43,371 bases of DNA from Actinomycetes bacterium (lineage in GTDB: Bacteria > Actinomycetota > Actinomycetes > Actinomycetales > Dermatophilaceae), in assembly GCA_029778715.1 (NCBI GenBank), contig JAKOPT010000117.1, forward strand, positions 1-43,371. Reading direction: 5' to 3'. This document shows positions 35,783 to 42,883 of this stretch, in pieces (position 1 is the stretch's first letter; every line of letters begins with the position of its first letter). The notes below the pieces were generated by a model. That model did not search any database and was not told the origin of the DNA. It was given only the letters and a program-made list of their open reading frames with translations. The position numbers and the translations under genes were made by a program.

Positions 35783-35834
35783 GCCATTCGAGGTAAACAC
35801 GCCGCGGAATCCGCGCGTTATTACCTCGAATCGC
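35783..35834. repeat. 52-bp palindromic element, family A copy 3
   Basis: Arms GATTCGAGGTA-type (here CCATTCGAGGTA and TACCTCGAATCG) with an inner CGCGGA-A-TCCGCG dyad. Unlike the other two, it lies between divergent genes (response regulator and the secreted protein), so it cannot be explained just as a terminator. Confidence 0.8.
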
Positions 35835-35941
35835 GGGCGTCTTCAGCCAATCGCGAGGTGGCCTCCCGTCGGCCTTGAGGTCGGCGACGCACCGTGGTGT
35901 CATCGACGCACGGGGTGTCGATCAGACTCGAAAGGCCCGCC

Positions 35942-36445
35942 ATGTTCCGCTTCCTCGTCGGCGCCACTCGCGCTACCCGTGTCACGCTCGCCGCGACCGC
36001 GCTCGGCTCGCTCGTCGCCATCGGCGGCGGCGGGGTCGCGCTCGCGTCCCCGAACGCCGACCCGAGCCCGAAGCCGAGTGCGACGACGGCCACGCATCCG
36101 CTGGCTGCGTGGTACGCCTCGCTCACCGACGCCCAACGCACCTGCCTCAAGGACCAGGGCATCACCAAGCCGACCGGTCACCTCACCGCCGAGCAGAAGA
36201 AGGACTTGCTCGCCAAGGCGAAGAAGGCTGCGGACACGTGCCACATCACCCTGCCCGGCAAGGCCAAGCGCGAGGCCCTCAAGACCTGGGCCAAGTCGTT
36301 GACGCCCGACCAGCGCAGTTGCCTCAAGAAGGAAATCGTCAACCGCCCGTGGGGGCCGCTGACCAAGGACGAGCGGACGGCGTTGCTGGCCAAGGTCAAG
36401 ACCGCCGCCGAGAAGTGCGGGGCGCCGGTGCCGACACTGCCCTGA
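35942..36445 (+). CDS. Secreted protein with two four-helix-like, Cys-paired repeats; unknown function
   Basis: A 167-residue protein of unrecognised family. Residues 1-36 are a signal peptide (basic start, hydrophobic core, cleavage likely after ALA-S). The mature part is an internal duplication: residues 61-105 and 120-164, offset 59, each of the form L-T-x-x-Q-R-x-C-L-K ... G-x-L-T-x-x-x-x-x-x-L-L-A-K-x-K-x-A-A-x-x-C. The cysteines are C68/C100 and C127/C159, 32 apart in each copy, so a disulfide in each repeat is likely. Lys-rich. GAAAGG precedes the ATG. It is divergent from the two-component operon and could be one of its targets; that is a guess. Confidence 0.8.
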   Translation: MFRFLVGATRATRVTLAATALGSLVAIGGGGVALASPNADPSPKPSATTATHPLAAWYASLTDAQRTCLKDQGITKPTGHLTAEQKKDLLAKAKKAADTCHITLPGKAKREALKTWAKSLTPDQRSCLKKEIVNRPWGPLTKDERTALLAKVKTAAEKCGAPVPTLP

Positions 36446-36539
36446 CCCGCGACTGCCGGCGCCTCGGCGAGCCGAATCCGCGGCATACTGCCCACCTGGG
36501 ACGCAACCGCGCGCCCGGCCCGACCGTCAAGGAGCGCCC

Positions 36540-36956
36540 ATGGCCAGCCGACTCAACCCGTACCTCAACTTCGACGGGACGTCGGCCGCGGCCATGACGT
36601 TCTACCAGGAGGTGTTCGGCGGGGAACTGCGGATCAGCACCTTCGGCGAGTACGGCGCGCCCGAGGGGGTCGACCCGAACGGCACGATGCACGCGATCCT
36701 CGAGACCCCGGCCGGCTTCACGCTCATGGCCTCGGACCTCCCGCCGTTCCGCCAACTCGTCAACGGCAACAACTACTCGATCAGCGTCTTTGGTGACGAC
36801 GAGGCGGAGTTGCGCGGCTACTGGGACCGACTCGTCGAGGGCGGCCTGGTCGAGATGCCGTTGGAGCGTCAGGTGTGGGGCGACACGTTCGGGATGTGCA
36901 AGGACAAGTTCGGCACGGCCTGGATGGTCAACATCACCGACGCGCCGCAGGGCTGA
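36540..36956 (+). CDS. PhnB-like VOC-family protein
   Basis: A 138-residue protein of the PhnB/3-demethylubiquinone methyltransferase-like branch of the VOC superfamily: LNPYLNFDGTSAAAMTFYQEVFGGELRI, HAILETPAGFTLMASD, NNYSISVFGDDEAELRGYWDRL and the end WGDTFGMCKDKFGTAWMVNI are standard. Function of these proteins is mostly unknown. GGAG precedes the ATG. Single gene, convergent with the Rsm22-like gene. Confidence 0.88.
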   Translation: MASRLNPYLNFDGTSAAAMTFYQEVFGGELRISTFGEYGAPEGVDPNGTMHAILETPAGFTLMASDLPPFRQLVNGNNYSISVFGDDEAELRGYWDRLVEGGLVEMPLERQVWGDTFGMCKDKFGTAWMVNITDAPQG

Positions 36957-37013
36957 GGTCGCCGTCGTCGCGTGGCGGGCCCGTCGGATGCCGGGGGCGT
37001 TCGGCGGGGTCCG

Positions 37014-38081
37014 TCACGACGGTGGACTTGCCCGTGGGTCGGGGAAGGTGTCGCCCCACGCGGTATGCCGCGCCAGCCGGTATGCCGCGCCCTGCCGTTT
37101 GCTGACCGTCACCTGCGCAGTGGTTCCGTCGGGGCGGCAGAGGGTCAGTTGGACCAGGCCCTTGCGGATGAGGGGGTGGCGCAAGACGCGCGCTGGAGTG
37201 GGTTGGGCGGGGCTGGGGGCCGTGGCGTCGGCGTGGCTCGTGGGTGGGGCGAGGGGGTCGCGGGGCGTTGGCGCGGCTGCCATGAGGTAGGTGTATTTCT
37301 CGTCCTCCCAGCCCAATTCGCCGCCCTTGAGGTCGCGATGCAGGCCCGAGCGGGGGACGCGGACGGCCATGTGACACCAGTCGTTGTCGGGCAGGGGGCA
37401 CGCTCGGGCGTGCGGGCAGGGCGCGAGGAGCCGCCAGCCCGCGGCCAGGGTTCGTGTGCGAGCGGAGAGCACCGCGGCATACCCCCGGGGGGTGCCTGGC
37501 TCGACGATGAGGAGGGTGCGCGCGGCGTTGAGCGCGGCGTCGACGAGCGCGGTGGCGAGCGGATCGGGGAGTTCGCCGAGGACGTAGCCGATGGTGACCA
37601 GGTCGGCGGCCGGGAGCGTGAGGGGGGCTGCGAGGCGGCGCGATTCCCAGGTGGTGCTGGCGAGCGCCGGGTCGCCGCTGCGGCGGGCCAGGTCGGCGCC
37701 GAGGGCGAGCGCCGGGGCGGAGGCGTCGATGACGGTGCTGCGAACCCGGCCCGGCCAGGCGCGGTGGACGGCCCACACGGCCGCGCCGGTGCCGCCGCCG
37801 ACGTCGAGGTGCGTGAGCGGGGCCTGGGTGGCGAGGTCGGCGGACAGAGCGAGCCCGGGGTGGGCGGTGAGCCCGGCGGTGAGCGCGGCATACAGGGCAG
37901 CGCTGGTGGCGGGCATGCGATAGGCGGCGTAGGCGGCGGCGCGTTGTGGGTCGCTCACGGCGAGGGTGTCTGGGGCGGCTCCAGAACGGTAGATGGTGCG
38001 CAGGTCCTCGACCGCCCGTCGAGCCGCGGGTGTCGCAGCGCTCGGGAGGGCGTCTCGGAGGACGGTGGCCAGTTCTCGCAC
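37014..38081 (-). CDS. Rsm22-family SAM-dependent methyltransferase-like protein
   Basis: A 355-residue protein of the small ribosomal subunit Rsm22 family. SAM-binding fold: LTHLDVGGGTGAAVWAV (motif I), VTIGYVLGELPDP (motif around the active site), TLLIVEPGTPRGYAAV. A Cys cluster C-P-H-A-R-A-C-P then N-D-W-C-H matches the metal-binding site of the family, which in some members carries an Fe-S cluster. HPLIRKGLVQLTLC is the conserved C-terminal element. In mitochondria Rsm22 helps assemble the small ribosomal subunit; a bacterial role is not proven. GTG 38081 is chosen for the GAGGA upstream and because it fits the usual short N terminus; a longer start at 38234 is open. Confidence 0.85.
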   Translation of the reverse strand: MRELATVLRDALPSAATPAARRAVEDLRTIYRSGAAPDTLAVSDPQRAAAYAAYRMPATSAALYAALTAGLTAHPGLALSADLATQAPLTHLDVGGGTGAAVWAVHRAWPGRVRSTVIDASAPALALGADLARRSGDPALASTTWESRRLAAPLTLPAADLVTIGYVLGELPDPLATALVDAALNAARTLLIVEPGTPRGYAAVLSARTRTLAAGWRLLAPCPHARACPLPDNDWCHMAVRVPRSGLHRDLKGGELGWEDEKYTYLMAAAPTPRDPLAPPTSHADATAPSPAQPTPARVLRHPLIRKGLVQLTLCRPDGTTAQVTVSKRQGAAYRLARHTAWGDTFPDPRASPPS

Positions 38082-38309
38082 GGGCCCATCCTCGCCGATC
38101 AACTGCCCCGCCGGGCTCGAAGCGGGGAGGCGCAGCGGGCAGGTGCGGGCCGTGTTGACAGTTCGCGCCGACGCGGCCGCCACCCCCGTGGGCCACTCTT
38201 TTCCCGCCTGAACCGTCCAGTGTCCACTTCGCACCCCGACTGTCGGGGGGCGAAGTGACCCTTTTCCACCTCAAGCACCCGGATCACCGCCGACAAGACC
38301 TGCGCGCAC

Positions 38310-38325
38310 ATACCTCCCCGGGTAT
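38310..38325. promoter_or_regulatory. CsoR/CstR-type operator upstream of the cstR-like gene
   Basis: ATACCTCCCCGGGTAT: ATACC and GGTAT arms around a C/G-rich centre, like the G/C-tract dyads bound by CsoR-family tetramers. The TATCAT -10 box (38323-38328) overlaps its right end. A closely similar 16-bp site lies at 42655-42670. Confidence 0.7.
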
Positions 38326-38363
38326 CATTCCTAGCGTCAGCCCGAGCCTCGAGGAGGCGCCGC

Positions 38364-38624
38364 ATGGAGCTCAACCCCGACGAGATGCAAGCAGTTGTCA
38401 AGCGGCTCAAGCGCGCTCAGGGTCAGATCGGCGGCATCATCAAGATGATCGATGACGGTCGCCCATGTCAGGACATCGTCACGCAACTCGCCGCGGTCTC
38501 CAAGGCGCTCGACCGGGCGGGCTTTGCGACGATTTCCCTTGGCCTGCGCCAGTGCGTCGCCGACCCCGAGCACAACACCATGGACATCGCGGCCATGGAA
38601 AAGCTCTTCCTCTCGCTCGCCTGA
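38364..38624 (+). CDS. CsoR-family repressor, CstR-like (persulfide sensing)
   Basis: An 86-residue all-helical repressor (DUF156 family): RLKRAQGQIGGIIKMIDDGRPCQDIVTQLAAVSKALDRAGFATISLGLRQCV. Cys35 and Cys64 are 29 apart, as in CsoR and CstR, but the position of the copper-ligand His in CsoR (four before the second Cys) is Gly60. Loss of that His with both Cys kept is the feature of CstR, which senses persulfides by forming Cys-Cys links. The gene has a dyad over its -10 box, and the same dyad controls a CoA-disulfide reductase-rhodanese gene 4 kb away. A methyltransferase gene starts 2 nt after the stop. Copper sensing is unlikely, FrmR-like formaldehyde sensing less likely. Confidence 0.82.
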   Translation: MELNPDEMQAVVKRLKRAQGQIGGIIKMIDDGRPCQDIVTQLAAVSKALDRAGFATISLGLRQCVADPEHNTMDIAAMEKLFLSLA

Positions 38625-38626
38625 GC

Positions 38627-39241
38627 ATGGACGCCGCCGATTGGGACGCCCGGTATGCCGCGTCCGACCTTGTCTGGTCACCGCACCCGAACGTGTGGGT
38701 CGAGGAGTTTCTTGCGAGTATGCCGCCGGGCCGGGCTCTCGACCTGGCCGCCGGCGAGGGCCGGCACGCGATCTGGCTGGCGCAGCGCGGCTGGTCGGTG
38801 ACGGCGGTCGACTTCTCTGCGGTGGCGATCGACCGGCTGCGGGTGTTGGTTGACGAGCACCTTGGCGCGGGGGCGTCGGCGGTGACGGCCCGGGTCGGGG
38901 ACGCGCGGGTGGCCGCGGAGGGCGACCAGGCGGCATACGACCTCGTGCTGATTGCGTATCTCCATCTGCCGCCGGCTGATTGGCGGCTGGCGCTGGAGGC
39001 GGCGACGGCGGCGAGTGCGCCCGGTGGCGTGGTGTTCGTGGTAGCGCATGCCCTGCGCAATCTGACCGAGGGCGTCGGGGGCCCGGGGGATGCGTCGGTG
39101 CTGCTTGACCCCGGGATGGCCGTGGAGTCGGCGGGCGGGCTACCGCTGTCGGTCGAGATTGCGGAGTTGCGCGAACGGGCCGTCGAGGGCGCGGACCGTG
39201 CGGCGCTGGACACCGTGGTGGTCTTCCGTCGCCTGCCCTGA
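38627..39241 (+). CDS. Class I SAM-dependent methyltransferase
   Basis: A 204-residue methyltransferase: WDARYAASDLVWSPHPNVWVEEFLASMPPGRALDLAAGEGRHAIWLAQRGWSVTAVDFSAVAI is motif I (D-L-A-A-G-E-G-R) and the TehB/thiopurine-like opening. DLVLIAYLHLPP is motif IV and GGVVFVVAH motif V. Substrate unknown. Starts 2 nt after the cstR-like gene, so it belongs to that operon and may be induced by the same signal. Confidence 0.88.
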   Translation: MDAADWDARYAASDLVWSPHPNVWVEEFLASMPPGRALDLAAGEGRHAIWLAQRGWSVTAVDFSAVAIDRLRVLVDEHLGAGASAVTARVGDARVAAEGDQAAYDLVLIAYLHLPPADWRLALEAATAASAPGGVVFVVAHALRNLTEGVGGPGDASVLLDPGMAVESAGGLPLSVEIAELRERAVEGADRAALDTVVVFRRLP

Positions 39242-39281
39242 GGAGTAAGGGGTCACCCACTTTCGGTGGGGGCTGCGTCGG

Positions 39282-40205
39282 TCAAGGAACCAGTTGGGCG
39301 CGGGCTTCGAGGACTTCGAGGGTTGCGGGGGCGCCGGTGATGGTGACGGTGTCGTTGATAGGGATCCAGTCGGACCCGTCGACGGTGAAGTCGGCGGTGT
39401 AGGTCACGTCCACGCGCGGTTGCACGGTGCCCTTGTGGCGGTAGGTGTGGGTGATGTCGCCGTTGGGGTAGGTGCCGCCCAGCGAGGTAGTGGAGGCGGA
39501 GGTGGTGCCGTCGCCGAAGTCGTAGACGGCGGAGACCAGGCTGGGGCGGATGCGAACCTGGTGGCCCAGAAGCGTGGTGGTGTCGGTGGCGCCGGGGGCA
39601 TACCCGGTGGTGGGGAACGTGGTTTGGTAGAAGGTTTTCAGGTTGACGAGGGTGCGGCCTTTGCGGGGTTGAATGGCGAGTTCGGGGACGGAGAATTTGG
39701 TGTCGTGGAAGGCGGCTTGAATGTCGGCGAGGGTGAGGGTGCGGCCGGCGCCGGGCACTGCCTGGGGGAAACAGGTGAAGCCGATGCGTTCCCATTGGGG
39801 CGCAGACAGCGGGGCGTTGTCCGCGGTGACGGGTTGGTCATCGGCGTTGACGTAGGAGCGCCAGATCCAGACCGCAGGTCCGCGGCCTTGGACATCTTGG
39901 TTCGCGGCGCACACGGACACTGCTCGTGGGCAGAAGATGTCGGTGTTTTCTGAGCCGGGGGAGGCATTGGTGCAGTATGAGGTGGCCGTGAACTTCGACC
40001 ACGGGCCGGTGAACCCCGACGGCGCGGTCGCTGAACCTCTTGTCTTTGAGCCTAACTCGCTCAAGTCGCCCGGTGACCAGCCGGACACGCGACTACCATC
40101 ATTCGACGAGGTGCCGGTAAAGTCATCGTCACCTGCGATTGCCGAGGGGCAAGCGAGAAACATGGCCAAGGCGCCGGCCATTAACCAATGCCAGAAACGG
40201 ACCAT
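39282..40205 (-). CDS. Exported protein with a PKD-like module, unknown function
   Basis: A 307-residue secreted protein: MVRFWHWLMAGALAMFLACPSAIAG is a signal peptide with cleavage near AIAG. The mature part has Cys residues (CTNAS, FCPRAVSVCAA, FTCFPQ) and ends with a PKD-like beta-sandwich: AVYDFGDGTTSASTTSLGG, then HTYRHKG (D-F-G-D-G-T and H-x-Y are the PKD marks). No catalytic motif is visible; adhesion or surface display is possible. ATG 40205 has an A/G-rich Shine-Dalgarno and lies within the 3' end of the DUF6318-like gene, so the two are co-translated. Confidence 0.75.
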   Translation of the reverse strand: MVRFWHWLMAGALAMFLACPSAIAGDDDFTGTSSNDGSRVSGWSPGDLSELGSKTRGSATAPSGFTGPWSKFTATSYCTNASPGSENTDIFCPRAVSVCAANQDVQGRGPAVWIWRSYVNADDQPVTADNAPLSAPQWERIGFTCFPQAVPGAGRTLTLADIQAAFHDTKFSVPELAIQPRKGRTLVNLKTFYQTTFPTTGYAPGATDTTTLLGHQVRIRPSLVSAVYDFGDGTTSASTTSLGGTYPNGDITHTYRHKGTVQPRVDVTYTADFTVDGSDWIPINDTVTITGAPATLEVLEARAQLVP

Positions 40206-40783
40206 CGGTCCCCCTTCCATGTGAGGAGTACGCGCCTTTCGCCCGATGACTCTGCTTTAGTTGAGATGACCGTGCCGTCCTTATCGATCACGTTGGCAGC
40301 GAGTTGGTGATATTTGAACGAAAGGAACTGTTGGCCGTCAGGTGAGCCTGGGGCTATCACGAGGTTGGTTATTTCGACGGCGGGGGTGGCGTACCTGTGT
40401 TTGAGTGAGACGTACTCAACGGCATTGTCCTGCATCGCCTTGCAGGATTTGCACTCTGGCTCGATTAGTGGTGGAAGCAACTTATCATCAGGCGTTGTCC
40501 AAGCGCGGTTGACCTGCTCGATGTAGAAGCGCACAAATGCCATCGCGCCGGCCTCGTCGTGCGTGCGGGCCTCGGGCGGGACCGAGTAGGACGGGCTGGG
40601 AGACGGCGACGCACTCGAACTCGCCGACGGGCTCGCCGTCCCCGAGTGGGACGCCGACACTGACGGCGACGGGCTCGTCGACCCACCCTGACAGCCGGCC
40701 GTCAGCGAACCGGCGCCGACAGCGACAGCCAGCAGCACGGCATACCGGACGGGGGAACGCCACCCCCTGGAGAGGTTCCACAT
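40181..40783 (-). CDS. DUF6318-like lipoprotein
   Basis: A 200-residue lipoprotein: N-terminal signal with lipobox LTAGC31, then a Ser/Pro linker (PSPSVSASH, SASPSPSPSYS) and a domain beginning HDEAGAMAFVRFYIEQVNRAW, with ECKSCKAM (a C-x-x-C) and VSLKHRYATPAVEITNLVI. This matches the actinobacterial DUF6318 type; function unknown. ATG 40783 is preferred since TATGGT lies 7 nt upstream and overlaps a GGAGG. Its end overlaps the start of the next exported protein by 25 bp. Confidence 0.78.
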   Translation of the reverse strand: MWNLSRGWRSPVRYAVLLAVAVGAGSLTAGCQGGSTSPSPSVSASHSGTASPSASSSASPSPSPSYSVPPEARTHDEAGAMAFVRFYIEQVNRAWTTPDDKLLPPLIEPECKSCKAMQDNAVEYVSLKHRYATPAVEITNLVIAPGSPDGQQFLSFKYHQLAANVIDKDGTVISTKAESSGERRVLLTWKGDRWSVSGIG

Positions 40784-40857
40784 GACCTCCACCATAGGCA
40801 GTGCGACGCCCGAGCGCTGGGCGAGACGAATCGCCTGTGGATAACGTCGAGGTCGGG

Positions 40858-40894
40858 GCGGGACAAAATGCCCATTTGGGTCACTTTGTCCCGC
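40858..40894. terminator. Hairpin between CoADR-rhodanese and DUF6318 genes
   Basis: GCGGGACAAA (40858-40867) and TTTGTCCCGC (40885-40894) are perfect 10-bp arms; an inner CCCA-TT-TGGG adds pairs. It begins 33 bp after the stop of the minus-strand CoADR-rhodanese gene and is a likely terminator for it. Confidence 0.6.
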
Positions 40895-40926
40895 CGCGCA
40901 CGCCCAGCAGCGAAACCGCGGTCGAC

Positions 40927-42645
40927 TCAGGAAGAGGCGTCCATGCCGGCGCGCCACGTCGTGTACCCGCCGTCCAGGTTGCGCACGTCATCCCAACCCA
41001 ACTGGCGCAGCATCCGCGAGGCCACATGCCCGCGCACGCCCACCGCGCAGGTCACGATCAGGGGCACCTCCGGCCCCGGCACGTCAGCCAGCCGCTCGCG
41101 CAACGAGTCGACCGGCACATTGATCGCGCCCGGCAGCGACCCTCGCGAAAACTCCCGCGGGGTCCGCACATCCAGCACCCGCGCACCCGCCTCCACCGCA
41201 GCAGCAACCTCGTGCCACTGCACGCTGCGCGCGATCCCGAGCCGGAGGTTCTCGGCGACCCACCCGAGCATGTTGACCGCGTCCTTGGCCGACCCGAACT
41301 GGGGCGCATACGCCAACTCGAGTTCGGCCAGCGCCGACGCCGGCAACCCGCCGGCCATTGCCGTCGCGATGACGTCGATCCGCTTGTCGACGCCGGAGCG
41401 GCCCACGCCTTGCGCCCCCAGGATCGCGTCGGTTTCCGGGTCGACCAGCAGTTTCAGGGCCATCCCGTCGGCGCCGGGGTAGTACGTCGCGTGCGAGGCC
41501 GGGTGCGTGTGGATCGCCCGGTACGCCCGGCCCGCCGCCCGCAGCCGCTTCTCGTTCCACCCGGTCGCGGCCACCTGCAACCCGAGGACGCCGACGATCG
41601 CGGTGCCGAGCACGGGGCGGTCCGCGGACGGCATACCGGCAATGACGTCGGCGACCCGACGGCCCTGGAGGTTCGCCGTATTCGCCAGGGGCACAAGGCC
41701 AGACCCGCCAGACAAGGCGTCGACCTTTTCGACGGCGTCGCCGACGGCATACACGTGGGGGTCGCTCGTGCGGAACTGGCCGTCGACCGCGATCCCGCCG
41801 CCAGGCCCGAGCGCGAGGCCCGCGGCGCTCGCGAGGGAGGCGTCGGGGCGGACCCCGATCGCGGCGACGACGACGTCGGCGGGCACCCGTATGCCGTCCG
41901 CGAGCGTCACGTCGTCGGCCCCGATGTCGGTGACGGAGACGCCGAGGCGCAGGTCGATGCCGGCCTTGCGCATGGCGGCGTGGACGGGCGCGACCATTTC
42001 GGGGTCGAGGGGGGCGAGGACCTGGGGGGTGGCCTCGACGAGGGTGACGGTGAGGCCGCGGTGGAGGAGGTTTTCGGCGACCTCGACCCCGATGAACCCG
42101 CCGCCGACGACGACCGCGGTCCGCGCGCCGGCGGTCGCGGCGACGAGCGCGTCGGTGTCCTCGATGTCGCGCAGGGTGAGGGCGCGTTCGATGCCGGGGA
42201 TGGGCGGGCGGACCGGGCGGGCGCCGGGGGAGAGGACGAGGGCGTCGTAGGGAAGTTCGGTTTCGTATGCCGTCTCTTCGTATACCGCGTCGTCGCCGTC
42301 GGCGTGGGCGGCTTCGGCGGCGGCCTGGGCGGCGAGGTCGCGGACGCGGACGACCTGGCGCGCGGTGTCGATGGCGACGGCTTCGGTGCGGACGCGGACG
42401 TCGAGGTTGAAGCGGGCGCCGAGGGAAGCAGGGGTCTGGAGGAGCAGGGCCGAGCGCTTTTCGATGACGCCGCCGACGTGGTAGGGCAGGCCGCAGTTGG
42501 CGAAGGAGACGTGTCCGCTGCGCTCCAGGACGGTGATGGTGGCGTGTTCGTCGAGGCGGCGCAGCCGAGTGGCCGCCGACATGCCACCGGCGACACCGCC
42601 GACGATGACGTAGTGCTTGGGGGTCTGGGGAGCGCTCGTGGACAT
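40927..42645 (-). CDS. CoA-disulfide reductase / rhodanese fusion (persulfide reductase type)
   Basis: A 572-residue fusion. Residues about 1-460 are a pyridine nucleotide-disulfide oxidoreductase of the CoADR/NADH oxidase class: FAD fold VIVGGVAGGMSAA, single redox Cys51 in SFANCGLPYHVGG, NAD fold VVVGGGFIGVEVAENL, and VYAVGDAVEKVDAL. Residues about 475-572 are a rhodanese domain with active Cys533 in IVTCAVGVRGH (C-x-x-G-x-R loop). Such CoADR-RHD fusions reduce CoA-persulfide and related sulfane sulfur with NAD(P)H. ATG 42645 is leaderless (TATCCT 6 nt upstream, overlapping the operator at 42655-42670). Control by the CstR-like protein is inferred from the shared dyad. Confidence 0.9.
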   Translation of the reverse strand: MSTSAPQTPKHYVIVGGVAGGMSAATRLRRLDEHATITVLERSGHVSFANCGLPYHVGGVIEKRSALLLQTPASLGARFNLDVRVRTEAVAIDTARQVVRVRDLAAQAAAEAAHADGDDAVYEETAYETELPYDALVLSPGARPVRPPIPGIERALTLRDIEDTDALVAATAGARTAVVVGGGFIGVEVAENLLHRGLTVTLVEATPQVLAPLDPEMVAPVHAAMRKAGIDLRLGVSVTDIGADDVTLADGIRVPADVVVAAIGVRPDASLASAAGLALGPGGGIAVDGQFRTSDPHVYAVGDAVEKVDALSGGSGLVPLANTANLQGRRVADVIAGMPSADRPVLGTAIVGVLGLQVAATGWNEKRLRAAGRAYRAIHTHPASHATYYPGADGMALKLLVDPETDAILGAQGVGRSGVDKRIDVIATAMAGGLPASALAELELAYAPQFGSAKDAVNMLGWVAENLRLGIARSVQWHEVAAAVEAGARVLDVRTPREFSRGSLPGAINVPVDSLRERLADVPGPEVPLIVTCAVGVRGHVASRMLRQLGWDDVRNLDGGYTTWRAGMDASS

Positions 42646-42654
42646 GACATCAGG

Positions 42655-42670
42655 ATACCCCCTGGGGTAT
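42655..42670. promoter_or_regulatory. CsoR/CstR-type operator in the divergent CoADR-rhodanese / small gene promoter
   Basis: ATACCCCCTGGGGTAT: perfect 7-bp arms around CT. On the minus strand it overlaps TATCCT (42657 to 42652), the -10 box of the reductase; on the plus strand TATGTT (42668-42673) is the -10 of the small Cys-rich gene. One operator thus covers both promoters. Confidence 0.8.
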
Positions 42671-42709
42671 GTTGTCTGTCGTTCTGCCCCTGACTTCGAG
42701 GAGATCCTT

Positions 42710-42874
42710 ATGTGCCGCGCCGTGACCTGCCGCAAGTGTGGCAAGACGACCTGGGCCGGCTGCGGCCAGCACGTCAACCAGGTGATGCGCGGTGTGCCCG
42801 CGGCCCAGCGCTGCCAGGGCCACGAGAACGAGCCGAGCACTGGCGGGTTCCTGGGCAAGTTGTTCGGCCGCTGA
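42710..42874 (+). CDS. Small Cys-rich (zinc ribbon-like) protein
   Basis: A 54-residue protein with Cys at 2, 7, 10, 18 and 35 (MCRAVTCRKCGKTTWAGCGQ, then QRCQGH). The C-x-x-C followed by C-x16-C-x-x-H suggests a zinc-binding fold. GAGGAG precedes the ATG at good spacing. Similar small proteins are common and uncharacterised in actinobacteria. The promoter shares a CstR-type operator with the divergent CoADR-rhodanese gene, so it is likely induced by reactive sulfur; it could be a sulfur carrier, zinc store or redox-sensitive adaptor, all unproven. Confidence 0.82.
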   Translation: MCRAVTCRKCGKTTWAGCGQHVNQVMRGVPAAQRCQGHENEPSTGGFLGKLFGR

Positions 42875-42883
42875 GTCGGTCAA

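Noticed and set aside
38364-38624. Copper-sensing CsoR assignment
   Set aside because: The His ligand four residues before the second Cys is replaced by Gly60, and the linked gene is a persulfide reductase, not a copper exporter.
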